DNA of 64,000 bases from Nocardia wallacei (GTDB taxonomy: Bacteria > Actinomycetota > Actinomycetes > Mycobacteriales > Mycobacteriaceae): the NCBI RefSeq assembly GCF_014466955.1, contig NZ_AP023396.1:2790001-2854000 (forward strand), given 5' to 3'. The notes beneath the pieces were generated by a model. The model made no database searches, had not been told where the DNA came from, and was given only the letters and a program-made list of their open reading frames with translations. The translations under genes and the position numbers were made by a program. The stretch's first letter is position 1. Every line of letters begins with the position of its first letter. This document shows, in pieces, positions 41,995 to 50,765 of this stretch.

Positions 41995-43976
41995 CCGGCA
42001 CCCCGCTCGATCCCGGTGATCCGCGCGAGATCGGGCCGTACCGACTGCTCGCCCGGCTCGGCTCCGGCGGGATGGGTGATGTGTTCCTCGGCCGCTCACC
42101 CGGTGGCCGGAGGGTGGCGATCAAGGCGGTGCACCCGCACCTGGCCGCCGACGCGGAATTCGTCGAGCGGTTCGAACGGGAGGTCGCCGCGGCGCGCGCG
42201 GTCGGCGGATTCTGCACCGCCGCCGTGGTGGACGCCGATCCGGGTGCGGAACGACCGTGGCTGGCCACCGAGTACATCCCCGCGCCGTCGCTGAAACAGG
42301 TTGTGACCCAGCATGGTCCGCTGCCGACCGCCGCGGTCGAGGTGCTCGCCGCGGGTATCGCGGAGGCGCTGGCGGCGATCCACGCCGCCGGTGTGGTGCA
42401 TCGGGATCTGACTCCCGCCAATGTGCTGGTGTCCGAAAACGGGGCCCGGGTCATCGATTTCGGCATCGCGCGAGCCCTGGCGCACGCCCGGTCGCTCACC
42501 GCCACCGGCGCGGTGATCGGCTCACCGGGTTACATGTCGCCCGAGCACATCGCGGACGAGGAGGTGGGGCCACCGGGCGACCTCTTCTCCCTCGGCGCGG
42601 TACTGGTCTTCGCCGCCACCGGTGAAGGTCCGTTCGGCACGGCCAACATGGCCGTGTCGATGTACCGGTCGCTGCACGAAGCCCCGAGGTTGTCCGGCAT
42701 CCCCGAAGGCGCACTGCGGCAGGTGATCATCGCCTGCCTGGCCAAGGAACCGGCGCAGCGGCCCAGCACCGAGCGGATCCTCACCACCCTGGGCCGGGTG
42801 CCCGGACAGCCGGTGGCGGCGGCGGAATGGCTGCCGCCCGAACTCACCCGGGACGAGGTCCGGGTGCGGACACCGCTCAGCCGCCGGGCCGTGTTGCGCG
42901 TCGGCGCCGGATCGGCCGGAGTCGGGCTGCTGGCGTTGGGAGCCGGATGGGTGGCAGCGCGCTCGGCAACCCTGGGCAGCACACCGGGTTCGGCCGTGCC
43001 GACGCCGGGGCCACCGGGCGGCACGCTGCTGTGGAAAGCGGACGTGGGCGTGATCGATGACGACGAACTGTCGCCACCCGCCCTCGCGGGCGGCCGATTG
43101 TTCGCCGGAAGCATCGACGGCAGCGTCTACGCGGTCGATGCCGTGACCGGCAAGGTGCTGTGGAAAGCCCCGGTGGGCGGGGAGATTCGCAACTCGCCGG
43201 TGGTCCACCGCGAATTCGTCTTCGCGTGCACCTACCGCGTTCTCGCGGCGTTCGACACGTCGATGGGTGAGCGGCGGTGGACCGCGGACGCCTACGGACA
43301 CCTGCTCGGCGCGGGTGGTGAGGGTGGTGACCCGCCGATCGTCGTCGTGGCGGGGAGGTCGGAGCGAGGCATCGTCGCACTCGACGCGAGTTCCGGTCGG
43401 CGGTTGTGGAGCGCACTCGACGGCGTCGACACCCTGCTGGTCCGGTCGGTCGGCATCCGCTCCGGCATCGTCACCGTGGCCGCGCGCTCGACGTTGTACG
43501 CGCTGTCCGCGGTGACGGGATATCAGCTGTGGCGCACCGAGATCGACAGTATGAAGCGAGCCGAGATCGCGGGCGCCGCGGTGGTGGCGCTGGGCAGCTA
43601 CCGGCGCGGGGTGGTCGCCTTCTCGCTCGACACCGGTAGACAGCTGTGGTCATTCGACCATCACACCGACTCGACACACGTCGTGGTCGCGGGGGAAACG
43701 CTGTATCTGAGCGGTGAATCCGATCGGTTGTACGCCCTCGCGGCCGACACGGGGGAGATCCGCTGGATGACGCGCACCGGCTCGGGAGGCGCCCCGGTGG
43801 CGGTACGCCAGGACACCCTGTACGCGGTGTGGGACAACGCGGTTCACGCGCATTCGGCGGCGAACGGCGAACGGCTGTGGGGTACGGCGGTCGGCCGCGC
43901 GCAGAGCGGTATCCGGGTCTCCGGGAACCTCCTCTACGGCTGCGCCGATCGGTACGTCTACGCGATCTCCGCCTGA
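41991..43976 (+). CDS. Ser/Thr protein kinase with PQQ-like beta-propeller
   Basis: 661 residues. N-terminal PknB-type kinase: Gly loop LGSGGMGDVFLG, Lys45 (VAIKAV), catalytic HRDLTPANV (His137, Asp139) and DFG (Asp156), then GSPGYMSPEH. The usual Lys of HRDLKP is Thr141, which may weaken activity. A short hydrophobic stretch near 300-325 (RVGAGSAGVGLLALGAGWVA) leads to an outside PQQ-like propeller with repeated LYAL/GxxLW blades (SVYAVDAVTGKVLWKAP, LYALAADTGEIRW). It probably senses an envelope ligand. Last of four overlapping genes. Confidence 0.88.
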   Translation: MTGTPLDPGDPREIGPYRLLARLGSGGMGDVFLGRSPGGRRVAIKAVHPHLAADAEFVERFEREVAAARAVGGFCTAAVVDADPGAERPWLATEYIPAPSLKQVVTQHGPLPTAAVEVLAAGIAEALAAIHAAGVVHRDLTPANVLVSENGARVIDFGIARALAHARSLTATGAVIGSPGYMSPEHIADEEVGPPGDLFSLGAVLVFAATGEGPFGTANMAVSMYRSLHEAPRLSGIPEGALRQVIIACLAKEPAQRPSTERILTTLGRVPGQPVAAAEWLPPELTRDEVRVRTPLSRRAVLRVGAGSAGVGLLALGAGWVAARSATLGSTPGSAVPTPGPPGGTLLWKADVGVIDDDELSPPALAGGRLFAGSIDGSVYAVDAVTGKVLWKAPVGGEIRNSPVVHREFVFACTYRVLAAFDTSMGERRWTADAYGHLLGAGGEGGDPPIVVVAGRSERGIVALDASSGRRLWSALDGVDTLLVRSVGIRSGIVTVAARSTLYALSAVTGYQLWRTEIDSMKRAEIAGAAVVALGSYRRGVVAFSLDTGRQLWSFDHHTDSTHVVVAGETLYLSGESDRLYALAADTGEIRWMTRTGSGGAPVAVRQDTLYAVWDNAVHAHSAANGERLWGTAVGRAQSGIRVSGNLLYGCADRYVYAISA

Positions 43977-43997
43977 CCTCGAGCGGAAGGAGCGAAG

Positions 43998-45902
43998 GTG
44001 GAACAACTTCGACGGAGTGATCCGCGAATCATCGGCCGCTGCACCGTGTTCGCGCGGCTCGGCGCGGGCGCCGGTGGCACGGTGTTCCTGGGTCGGACCC
44101 CGGGTAACCGGCTGGTCGCGGTGAAGCTCATTCATCCGCATCTGGCCCGCGATCCGGACTTCCGCCGCCGATTCGACCGCGAGGTAGCGGCGGCCAGGGT
44201 GGTGGGTGGATTCCACACCGCGGCGGTGATCGACGCCGGATGGTCTCGCGAGTCGGCATGGCTGGCCACCGAATACATCCCCGCACCGTCGCTCGAGCAG
44301 CTGGTCGGCACGCTCGGTCCGATGCCTGCGGATTCGGTGGTGGCGCTCGGTCGTGGCATCGCCGAGTCGCTGAGCGCGATTCATGCCGCCGGAGTGGTGC
44401 ACCGGGATCTGAAGCCGTCGAATGTGCTCGTCACGGCGGACGGCCCGCGGGTGATCGATTTCGGGATGGCGGGCCCGGCCGCCGCGGCGCACACCGGTGT
44501 GGTGGGCACTCCCGGATACCTGGCGCCCGAACAGGCCATGGGCGAAACGGCCGGGCCCGGGAGCGATGTCTTCTCACTCGGCGCATTGCTCGCCTACGCC
44601 GCGACCGGCCGCGGCGTCTTCGGCGACGGCGAGCCCGCTGTTCTGCTGTACCGGACCGCGCATCAACCGCCGAACCTGGACGGGCTGCCCGACGGGCCGT
44701 TACGAGCCGTCGTCACCGCCTGTGTGCGACCCGACCCGCGCGACCGTCCCACGCCCGCCGAGGTGATGGCGGCGTTGCCGCACATCGGTTTTCGGCTACC
44801 GCCCGAGGCGGCCGAACTCGTCGCCGCCGCCGAGCGGATGCCGGTGGCCGACCTGCAGCCCGCACCGGTGCGGTCGCGGCGCACGCTGCTGTTCGGCGCC
44901 GCGGCAGGTGCCATGATCCTGCTGCCCGGCATCGCACTCGCCGTCCGGGCCGCGACCCGGCCCGACGAACGCCCCGAGGTCGGCGCACCGGCCACGACGA
45001 CCCCACCGGTTGCCGTCCCGGTGCGGCCGGAACGCATTCCCGTCCGGACCACCATGGTGATGCGGACGCTCGTCCTGTCGGCCGATAGGCGCCTGCTGTT
45101 CGTCACCGGCCTGAGTGCCGTCGCGGTCATCGACACCGCGACGAACGCCCTCGTCCGCAGCGTGACCATCGCGGGCGCGGACCACCTGACGGTGTCACCC
45201 GACGGCAGCCGGATCTACGCCTTCCGCGCGACAACCGAGGTAGCGGTATACGACGGATCCACCGGCGTGCGTCTCGGCACGGTCCCCGGCACCGACAGCG
45301 GGTTCGGGATACCCTCGCACGACGGCTCCCGGCTGTACATCCAGAACGGGAAGACGCTCGCCACCCTCGACGCGGTGACCAATAGTGTTGTCGGCGCGCC
45401 CATTCCGCTGGCGCGCGAGACCGCGGGCGGCGCGATCACCGCCGACGGCAGGCGCATGTACGCGGTGGAGTGGAGCCTCATGACCGACCCGGAGAACCGC
45501 GTCTCGGTGCTCGACCTGAACACCGCGGCCGTCGTCGCCACCATCGATGTGCGCGGGCGCGCACGCGCGGTGGCGCTGTCCGCCGACGGTCGCCGCGCCG
45601 CGGTCGTCAACTGGAACAACAACGAGCTGTCCGTGATCGACACCGCCACCGACACGGTGCTCGCCGCCATCGATGTCGGCGATGCCGGATCGGACGTCGC
45701 GCTCTCCCCGGACGGCGCCCGCGCCTTCGTCAGCATCGAGTCCGCGGCCACGGTCGTCACCGTCGACACCGTCGGCCACGCCGTCCTCGACCACACCCGC
45801 GTGGACCGTGGGCCCGTCGCCTCGGCCGTCTCCGCCGACGGCCGCAAGCTCTATGTGGCCTGCCGGGACGACAACACCGTCACCGTCGTCCCGGTCGGAT
45901 GA
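43998..45902 (+). CDS. Ser/Thr protein kinase with YVTN-type beta-propeller
   Basis: 634 residues, GTG start at 43998 with GGAAGGAGCG. Kinase: LGAGAGGTVFLG, Lys43 (VAVKLIHPHL), canonical HRDLKPSNV (His135, Asp137), DFG (Asp154), GTPGYLAPEQ. A membrane span (LLFGAAAGAMILLPGIALAV) is followed by an outside seven-blade-type propeller of YVTN repeats (VSVLDLNTAAVVATIDV, LSVIDTATDTVLAAIDV). It is closely related in its kinase part to the preceding gene (shared LATEYIPAPSL) but has a different sensor, pointing to duplication with domain swap. Confidence 0.9.
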   Translation: MEQLRRSDPRIIGRCTVFARLGAGAGGTVFLGRTPGNRLVAVKLIHPHLARDPDFRRRFDREVAAARVVGGFHTAAVIDAGWSRESAWLATEYIPAPSLEQLVGTLGPMPADSVVALGRGIAESLSAIHAAGVVHRDLKPSNVLVTADGPRVIDFGMAGPAAAAHTGVVGTPGYLAPEQAMGETAGPGSDVFSLGALLAYAATGRGVFGDGEPAVLLYRTAHQPPNLDGLPDGPLRAVVTACVRPDPRDRPTPAEVMAALPHIGFRLPPEAAELVAAAERMPVADLQPAPVRSRRTLLFGAAAGAMILLPGIALAVRAATRPDERPEVGAPATTTPPVAVPVRPERIPVRTTMVMRTLVLSADRRLLFVTGLSAVAVIDTATNALVRSVTIAGADHLTVSPDGSRIYAFRATTEVAVYDGSTGVRLGTVPGTDSGFGIPSHDGSRLYIQNGKTLATLDAVTNSVVGAPIPLARETAGGAITADGRRMYAVEWSLMTDPENRVSVLDLNTAAVVATIDVRGRARAVALSADGRRAAVVNWNNNELSVIDTATDTVLAAIDVGDAGSDVALSPDGARAFVSIESAATVVTVDTVGHAVLDHTRVDRGPVASAVSADGRKLYVACRDDNTVTVVPVG

Positions 45903-45997
45903 GGGCCGAGGGCGCGTCGCGGTATCGGCGGCTGTTTCGTTCCCCGCCGGGCGGGTAGCTCGGCTGGGCAAGGGGAACGCGAGGAGACGAGGCGGCT

Positions 45998-46753
45998 GTG
46001 GCGGGTGTGTGGGAGGCGGGGGGATGGGGGTTGCTGGCGGGCTCGTCGCTGCTGCTGGGTGCGTCGCTCGGATTCCTCGCGAGGTTGCCCGCGGCGCTGG
46101 TGGCGAGTGTGATGGCGTTCGGCAGCGGGGTGTTGTTGTCAGCGGTGTCGTTCGAATTGATCGCCGAGGCGCATGCTCGCGGGGGAATGGCGGCCACCAC
46201 CGTCGGCGCGGTCGGCGGGGCCGTGATCTATACCCTGGCCAACGTCGGTCTGGCGCGGCGCGGGGCGCGGCACCGCAAGCGGTCCGGTGGGCAGCAGCCG
46301 TCGGAGTCCGAACAGGCGGGGTCGGGGACGGCGATCGCCCTGGGCGCGCTGCTGGACGGGGTGCCGGAGTCGATCGTCATCGGCACGAGCCTGCTCGGCG
46401 GAGGCGCCGTCAGCGCGGTCACGGTGGCCGCGGTGTTCATCAGCAATGTGCCGGAGGGATTGTCGAGCGCGTCGGGCATGCGGCAGGCCGGCCGCGGTCC
46501 GCGCTATGTGTTCACGCTCTGGGCAGGTATCGCGGTGATCAGCGGTGTGGCGGCGATGGCCGGGTACGGGCTGCTCGGCGGCGCGTCGCCCACCGTGCTG
46601 GCGGCGATCACGGCGCTCGCCGCGGGCGCGATGCTGGCGATGATCGCCGACACCATGATCCCGGAAGCGTTCGAGCACGCGCACGTGTGGATCGGATTGA
46701 TCACTGTCACAGGCTTTCTCACCGCGTTCGGACTCTCCCAAACGAGCGGTTGA
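45998..46753 (+). CDS. ZIP-family metal transporter
   Basis: 251 residues, about eight membrane helices. Metal-binding helix motifs: ALGALLDGVPESIVIG and AVFISNVPEGLSSASG, matching the paired H/D/N-x-x-P-E signatures of ZIP transporters. A short cytosolic loop (RRGARHRKRSGGQQPSESEQ) follows helix 3, and its His/Arg content fits the variable loop. It imports Zn2+ or another divalent cation. Start is GTG at 45998 after GAGGAGACGAGG. Its 3' end overlaps the convergent gene by 35 bases. Confidence 0.88.
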   Translation: MAGVWEAGGWGLLAGSSLLLGASLGFLARLPAALVASVMAFGSGVLLSAVSFELIAEAHARGGMAATTVGAVGGAVIYTLANVGLARRGARHRKRSGGQQPSESEQAGSGTAIALGALLDGVPESIVIGTSLLGGGAVSAVTVAAVFISNVPEGLSSASGMRQAGRGPRYVFTLWAGIAVISGVAAMAGYGLLGGASPTVLAAITALAAGAMLAMIADTMIPEAFEHAHVWIGLITVTGFLTAFGLSQTSG

Positions 46754-47123
46754 GCCGACCGCGCGCCGGGTGGCTCCCGGCGTGACCGCGGAGCAGTACG
46801 ACGCCGGACAATGCCACCTCGGCGACGGCGGCCGACAGCGCCGCCTGCATCAGTGTGCCGGGCATCGGGGCGATGGCGTGCAGCGCCGGCATCGTGGCGC
46901 CCATCATCGCGGTCATCGCCCAGGCGGCGGGGGAGGGCCTGGTCCACAGATGCCAGGCACACCACAGGCAGCCCAGCGACATCAACGCGGGCAGCACGAC
47001 CGACCAGACTGTGGCGCAATGGGTTCCGTCGCAGGCGGCGTGCAGGGCCGCGGAGAGCAGCGACAGCGCCGCCCCGGCCCGGCCGGTGCGAGACCAGGCC
47101 GGGGTGGGCGGGCGGTCGATCAC
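46719..47123 (-). CDS. Small membrane protein
   Basis: 134 residues from a GTG start that overlaps the stop of the DUF899 gene (GTGA). About four membrane helices (AGAALSLLSAALHAACDG, LPALMSLGCLWCAWHLW, MTAMMGATMPALHAIAPM, AALSAAVAEVALSGVVLL) and a basic tail. Residues in LHAACDGTHC could bind a metal. No known family recognised. Confidence 0.6.
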   Translation of the reverse strand: MIDRPPTPAWSRTGRAGAALSLLSAALHAACDGTHCATVWSVVLPALMSLGCLWCAWHLWTRPSPAAWAMTAMMGATMPALHAIAPMPGTLMQAALSAAVAEVALSGVVLLRGHAGSHPARGRLNRSFGRVRTR

Positions 47124-47905
47124 GGCGCCGGGTGCGCGCAGCAGTCGTGTGGCTCCTGTTTCCGCTTGCCACCGGCCTCGCCCCGGTCGATGGCCGCGCT
47201 GACCCGGTCCAGCCACTGCGGCGCGGTCTCGTCGACAGCGGCGGTGTACTCGTCGTTCCAGTTCCACCACGTGTAGGCCGGGGTCCGGGGATAGCCTTCC
47301 GGCGAATCCTCCCAGTCCTCCTGGCGGCCCAGCGCCGTCATATCCAGGTAACTCCAGGTGTTTCCGAAGTATTCGTCGCCCCGGCGGTTGATGAAATAGG
47401 TGCGATACACCCGATCGCCCTCCCGGATGAAGGCGTTGGTGCCGTGCCATTCATCGACGCCGAAGTCGGTGTCGAACTCGTCGGTGAGGGTGTACCACGG
47501 GATATGCGACCAGCCCATGCGCGTCCGCACCCGGGCGATATCCGATTGCGGTGCGCGCGAGGCGAATGCGAGTGTGGTGTCGCGGGCGTTGAGGTGGGCG
47601 AGATTGCCGACGTGGTCGGCGATCATGGAACAGCCGCGGCAGGCGTGCTCGGGCCAGCCGACCACGCCGGGCTCGAAGAAGGCGCGATAGACGATCAGCT
47701 GGCGGCGCCCCTGGAACAGGTCGAGCAGGCGCATCGGGCCCGCAGGTCCGTCGAACGTGTAGTCCTTCTCGACCGCCACCCAGGGCATCCGGCGGCGCCG
47801 GGCCGCCAGCGCGTCGTGGGCCCGCATCACCTTCTTCTCTTCCGTCAGCAGCTCCAGGCGCGCTGTCTCCCATTCGTCCTGCGAGACGATCGGCGGTGTC
47901 TTCAT
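47120..47905 (-). CDS. DUF899 thioredoxin-like protein
   Basis: 261 residues of the DUF899 family: MPWVAVEKDYTFDGPAGPM, the redox-type WPEHACRGCSMIADHVGNL with a CxxC motif, MGWSHIPWYTL and NVIR-like NAFIREGDRVYRTYFI. The domain is thioredoxin-like but the reaction is unknown; members are often found beside ArsR and SRPBCC (AHSA1) genes, as here. Start is ATG at 47905. Probably an operon with the small membrane protein downstream. Confidence 0.9.
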   Translation of the reverse strand: MKTPPIVSQDEWETARLELLTEEKKVMRAHDALAARRRRMPWVAVEKDYTFDGPAGPMRLLDLFQGRRQLIVYRAFFEPGVVGWPEHACRGCSMIADHVGNLAHLNARDTTLAFASRAPQSDIARVRTRMGWSHIPWYTLTDEFDTDFGVDEWHGTNAFIREGDRVYRTYFINRRGDEYFGNTWSYLDMTALGRQEDWEDSPEGYPRTPAYTWWNWNDEYTAAVDETAPQWLDRVSAAIDRGEAGGKRKQEPHDCCAHPAP

Positions 47906-47929
47906 GGTGAACTCCTGTTCGGATCGTGT

Positions 47930-48262
47930 TCAGCCCCGGTCGAGGCTGTTCTTCAACGCGTCGAGTGGGCCGTCCCAGTCGCGCGCCAGCGCGGCGAGAA
48001 ATTGTTGTGCGACCCGCATCGGGGCGGAACGCAGTCGGTAGCGCACCCGGCGGCGCTCGCCCTGCTCCGCGGTCACCAGACCGGCCTCGGACAGCAGCGT
48101 CAGATGCTTGGCGATCGCCTGCCGGGTGATCGGCAACCGGGCGGCCAGGTCGGTCGCGGTGGCGGGTCCGGCGGTCGCCAGTGCGGCGAGGATCGCGCGC
48201 CGGCTCTGGTCCGCCAGGGCCACGAAGACCTGCTCGGCGATCGCCTCCTGGTCAGGCCGCAT
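47930..48262 (-). CDS. ArsR-family regulator (SRPBCC-partner type)
   Basis: 110 residues from ATG 48262 (MRPDQEAIAEQVF). Winged HTH: LADQSRRAILAALATAGPATATDLAARLPITRQAIAKHLTLLS spans residues 15-57, wing GERRRVRYRLR. No metal-binding Cys, as usual for the ArsR regulators paired with AHSA1-like proteins. It overlaps the SRPBCC gene upstream by 11 bases and probably represses the whole leftward operon at the 48705-48745 palindrome. Confidence 0.88.
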   Translation of the reverse strand: MRPDQEAIAEQVFVALADQSRRAILAALATAGPATATDLAARLPITRQAIAKHLTLLSEAGLVTAEQGERRRVRYRLRSAPMRVAQQFLAALARDWDGPLDALKNSLDRG

Positions 48263-48686
48263 CGAGGTAGTCGGCCAGCTCACCGAGTTCGTTCTGCCAG
48301 CCGCGCGTGTTGCCCTCGAACGCCGCCTGGTAGGCGTCCTCCGACAGCTGCGCGAAACCGGTCTCGACCACGGTCAACCGGGTACCGGTCGCCACCGGTT
48401 CGAGCGTGAACTCCACATAGGTGCGGCGCGGATCCTCCTCCGGCAGCCCGAAGATATGCCAGGTGAACCCGAAGACGCGCGGCTCTTCGACTCGCTCGAT
48501 CCGCAGATCCGCCGTATGGCCGCCCTCGTTCCAGCGCATCCATGCCCTACCGCCCGGGCGCAACTCGATACCGGCCTCGTTGCCGAACCACGTGCCCAGT
48601 CCCTCGGCCGTGGTCAGCGCCGCCCACACCTTCGCCGGCGGGTGCGCCAGTTCGACCGTCCGCTCGATGCGATCGGGAAATCCCAT
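48252..48686 (-). CDS. SRPBCC (AHSA1/START-like) protein
   Basis: 144 residues: IERTVELAHPPAKVWAALTT at the N-terminus, WHIFGLPEEDPRRTYVEFTL and the C-terminal long helix RGWQNELGELADYLDAA form the helix-grip lipid/ligand-binding fold. ATG at 48686 was chosen because upstream codons enter the operator. Function unknown; ArsR-SRPBCC-DUF899 operons respond to unknown stress. Confidence 0.88.
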   Translation of the reverse strand: MGFPDRIERTVELAHPPAKVWAALTTAEGLGTWFGNEAGIELRPGGRAWMRWNEGGHTADLRIERVEEPRVFGFTWHIFGLPEEDPRRTYVEFTLEPVATGTRLTVVETGFAQLSEDAYQAAFEGNTRGWQNELGELADYLDAA

Positions 48687-48704
48687 GTCTGCCTCCCATA
48701 AGTA

Positions 48705-48745
48705 GCAACTCGTTGGTTGCGATATTATTGCAACCAACGAGTTGC
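48705..48745. promoter_or_regulatory. Large palindromic ArsR operator
   Basis: Perfect 16-bp arms GCAACTCGTTGGTTGC (48705-48720) and GCAACCAACGAGTTGC (48730-48745) around GATATTATT. Located 18 bases from the SRPBCC start; the AT-rich centre could be a -10 region. Confidence 0.85.
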
Positions 48746-48793
48746 GTCAATGGGTGCACTCTGGTTGGGGAAAGTCTGTGCCGCCGTAGGGAT

Positions 48794-49174
48794 TCAGATG
48801 AACAGTCCGAGCGTGGCGCCGCTGATGATGAGCTTGAGAACCCAGTCGGTCATATGCACCAGGGCGGTGGGAATCGGAACGTTCTCATGGACGATGGCTC
48901 CGGAGAGGATGGTCACCGGGATCACCGCGAGGATCGCCCCCAGGACCGTTCCGGCGCCGACGCCATGTCGACCGCCGATGAGCAGCAGTGTCGCCAGTAC
49001 CGCAGCCGTCAGCAGGCCGCGCAGCAACACCGACACCATCTGTACCGGCACGCCGACTCCGGGACGTGGGGTGCTCGTCCGTGCGACCAGCGCGGCGACC
49101 GGCGGCGTCGCGTACAACACCGCGCTGATGGCGAACGAGACGATCGCCGCGACGGCGACACCTGCGAGAATCAT
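48794..49174 (-). CDS. DUF1761-like membrane protein
   Basis: 126 residues with four membrane helices (AGVAVAAIVSFAISAVLYAT, LLRGLLTAAVLATLLLIGG, VLGAILAVIPVTILSGAIV, VLKLIISGATLGLFI), the pattern of DUF1761 proteins. Function unknown. Divergent from a TetR gene across paired AGTAC/GTACT repeats, so it is likely that regulator's target. Confidence 0.75.
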   Translation of the reverse strand: MILAGVAVAAIVSFAISAVLYATPPVAALVARTSTPRPGVGVPVQMVSVLLRGLLTAAVLATLLLIGGRHGVGAGTVLGAILAVIPVTILSGAIVHENVPIPTALVHMTDWVLKLIISGATLGLFI

Positions 49175-49187
49175 GGCCTGCTCCTTA

Positions 49188-49236
49188 AGTACGATGTAGT
49201 ACTAAATTAGGTGGCGGGTTGGGTACTGTCAAGTAC
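49188..49236. promoter_or_regulatory. TetR operator pair
   Basis: AGTAC-N6-GTACT (49188-49203) and GTACT-N4-AGTAC (49223-49236), with shared GTACTAAA tails. The first lies just before the DUF1761 start, the second before the tetR start. Confidence 0.65.
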
Positions 49237-49249
49237 TAAAGTGGGAGAC

Positions 49250-49888
49250 ATGAAATCTGCAGCTGGACGTCGCGGCCGACCGCCGGGGAAAACGGGGGCC
49301 GAACTGCTGGCCGTCGCCCGCGAGGTGTTTCTGGAGCGTGGGTTCGCGGGCACGACGATGGACGAGATCGCCTCGCGCGCAGGAGTTTCCAAGGCTTCGC
49401 TCTACCGGGAGCATCCTTCGAAGGCCGGACTGTTCGCCGCGGTCGTGGCGCACTGGACAACTGCGGGCCGTGAGGCCCTGCGGCCCGCCCTCGCGAAACT
49501 CGCGGCTGCCGAGGATATCCGCGCCGAGTTGATCATCTGGGCGCGAACTCTTTCGACCGGTGTGCTCTCGCCGCCCGTAGTGGAGATGCGTCGACTCGTC
49601 ACAGCCGAGGCGGGCCGCCAACCGGAGGTCGGGGCGAACTATCTGCGGCAGAGCTGGAACAGGAATATCGATGATCTCGCCGCGACTTTGCGGACTCTCG
49701 ATTCTCGCGGCCTGCTGCGGGTCCCCGACCCCGGCGCCGCCGCCGAACAGCTCACCTGGCTGGTCCTGGGTGCGCCGCTGAACGCCCGGATGCTCGACGC
49801 CACAGCAACGACCACCGACACGGCCGACAAGGCGATCGACCTGTTCCTGACCGCGTACGGCCAGGCCCACCCCCGCAAGAGCCGATGA
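49250..49888 (+). CDS. TetR-family transcriptional repressor
   Basis: 212 residues from ATG 49250 (an in-frame GTG at 49241 is possible). HTH: TTMDEIASRAGVSKASLYREHPSK around residues 35-58, with a basic N-terminus KSAAGRRGRPPGKTG. The C-terminal domain carries VVEMRRLVTAEAGRQPE, the TetR_C_33/AefR-like signature. It probably represses the divergent DUF1761 gene. Confidence 0.88.
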   Translation: MKSAAGRRGRPPGKTGAELLAVAREVFLERGFAGTTMDEIASRAGVSKASLYREHPSKAGLFAAVVAHWTTAGREALRPALAKLAAAEDIRAELIIWARTLSTGVLSPPVVEMRRLVTAEAGRQPEVGANYLRQSWNRNIDDLAATLRTLDSRGLLRVPDPGAAAEQLTWLVLGAPLNARMLDATATTTDTADKAIDLFLTAYGQAHPRKSR

Positions 49889-50170
49889 AGCCCGTTCCGC
49901 TCTCGGCTCACTGTTGCCCGGAATCGAGAACTACGCCATACTGACTCGGCAACCGGTCTTCTGAAGGCCGGGGGGCTGCGGTGCCGGTGACAACCCGGAT
50001 CGCGCCCGAAGCTCCGTCCGCAATCAGCGCGGCGAGCCCTTCTCTCTTCCCGGTCGTTCTCCGACGCCGGACGTTTCGCCTACCCCGAGATCGACCACCA
50101 CTGCGCCGCCGCGGCTTGTACAGCGCGGCCGTCGCGGTCCCGACCATGCCACCGACTGGAGTGAAAGCCC

Positions 50171-50758
50171 TTGAGTGCCAACAGCGTTACCTCGCTGACG
50201 CCGCCGAACCAATCGGTCGACCGCGGCCACCCCGTGATGAAAGCAGGTGGCATACCGTCGTTCGACCAATTGCTGATCCAAGTCATGAATTCCACACACG
50301 AGACCCTGCTCATGTCCGTGACACGGCAGGTCGGTAGCCGGACCGACGCGGAGGACATCGTGCAAACGGCGCTCCTGCGCGTGTACCGCGCCAAGCCGGA
50401 CATCGATGAGGCCGCCGGATTGCGCTCATACCTGTGGACAGCGGCCACGAACCTCGTGCGTGACTCTTGGCGCCACTCGGCCACCGCTCGGCGGCTCCAC
50501 GTCTCCTACGACCCCGAGCGAACGCCATCGCTCACCGCTCGCGCGGAGCCGAGTCTCGACGACGTGGTCGCGTTTCGCCAAACGTTTCTCGGCGCGCTCC
50601 GCACACTGCCGCCGCGTGAACGAGAAGCTCTGGTACTGCGGGCAATCTGCGGCAATTCCTATGCCGAGACGGCCCGCATCATGGGAGTGACGACGGGCAC
50701 CGTGAAGGGATACGTGCACGACGCGCTGGCGCGAATCCGGGTCCGGCTCATGGCCTGA
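50171..50758 (+). CDS. ECF-type RNA polymerase sigma factor
   Basis: 195 residues. Region 2: SVTRQVGSRTDAEDIVQTAL, LLRVYRAKPDIDEAAGLRSY, LWTAATNLVRDSWR. Region 4: LRTLPPREREALVLRAICGN then SYAETARIMGVTTGTVKGYV. A TTG start at 50171 has GGAG nine bases upstream; Met23 and Met39 are alternatives without a clear ribosome site. No anti-sigma gene follows: the next gene is a convergent histidine kinase. A broken paralogue lies at 54600-55004. Confidence 0.87.
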   Translation: MSANSVTSLTPPNQSVDRGHPVMKAGGIPSFDQLLIQVMNSTHETLLMSVTRQVGSRTDAEDIVQTALLRVYRAKPDIDEAAGLRSYLWTAATNLVRDSWRHSATARRLHVSYDPERTPSLTARAEPSLDDVVAFRQTFLGALRTLPPREREALVLRAICGNSYAETARIMGVTTGTVKGYVHDALARIRVRLMA

Positions 50759-50765
50759 AGCACGT

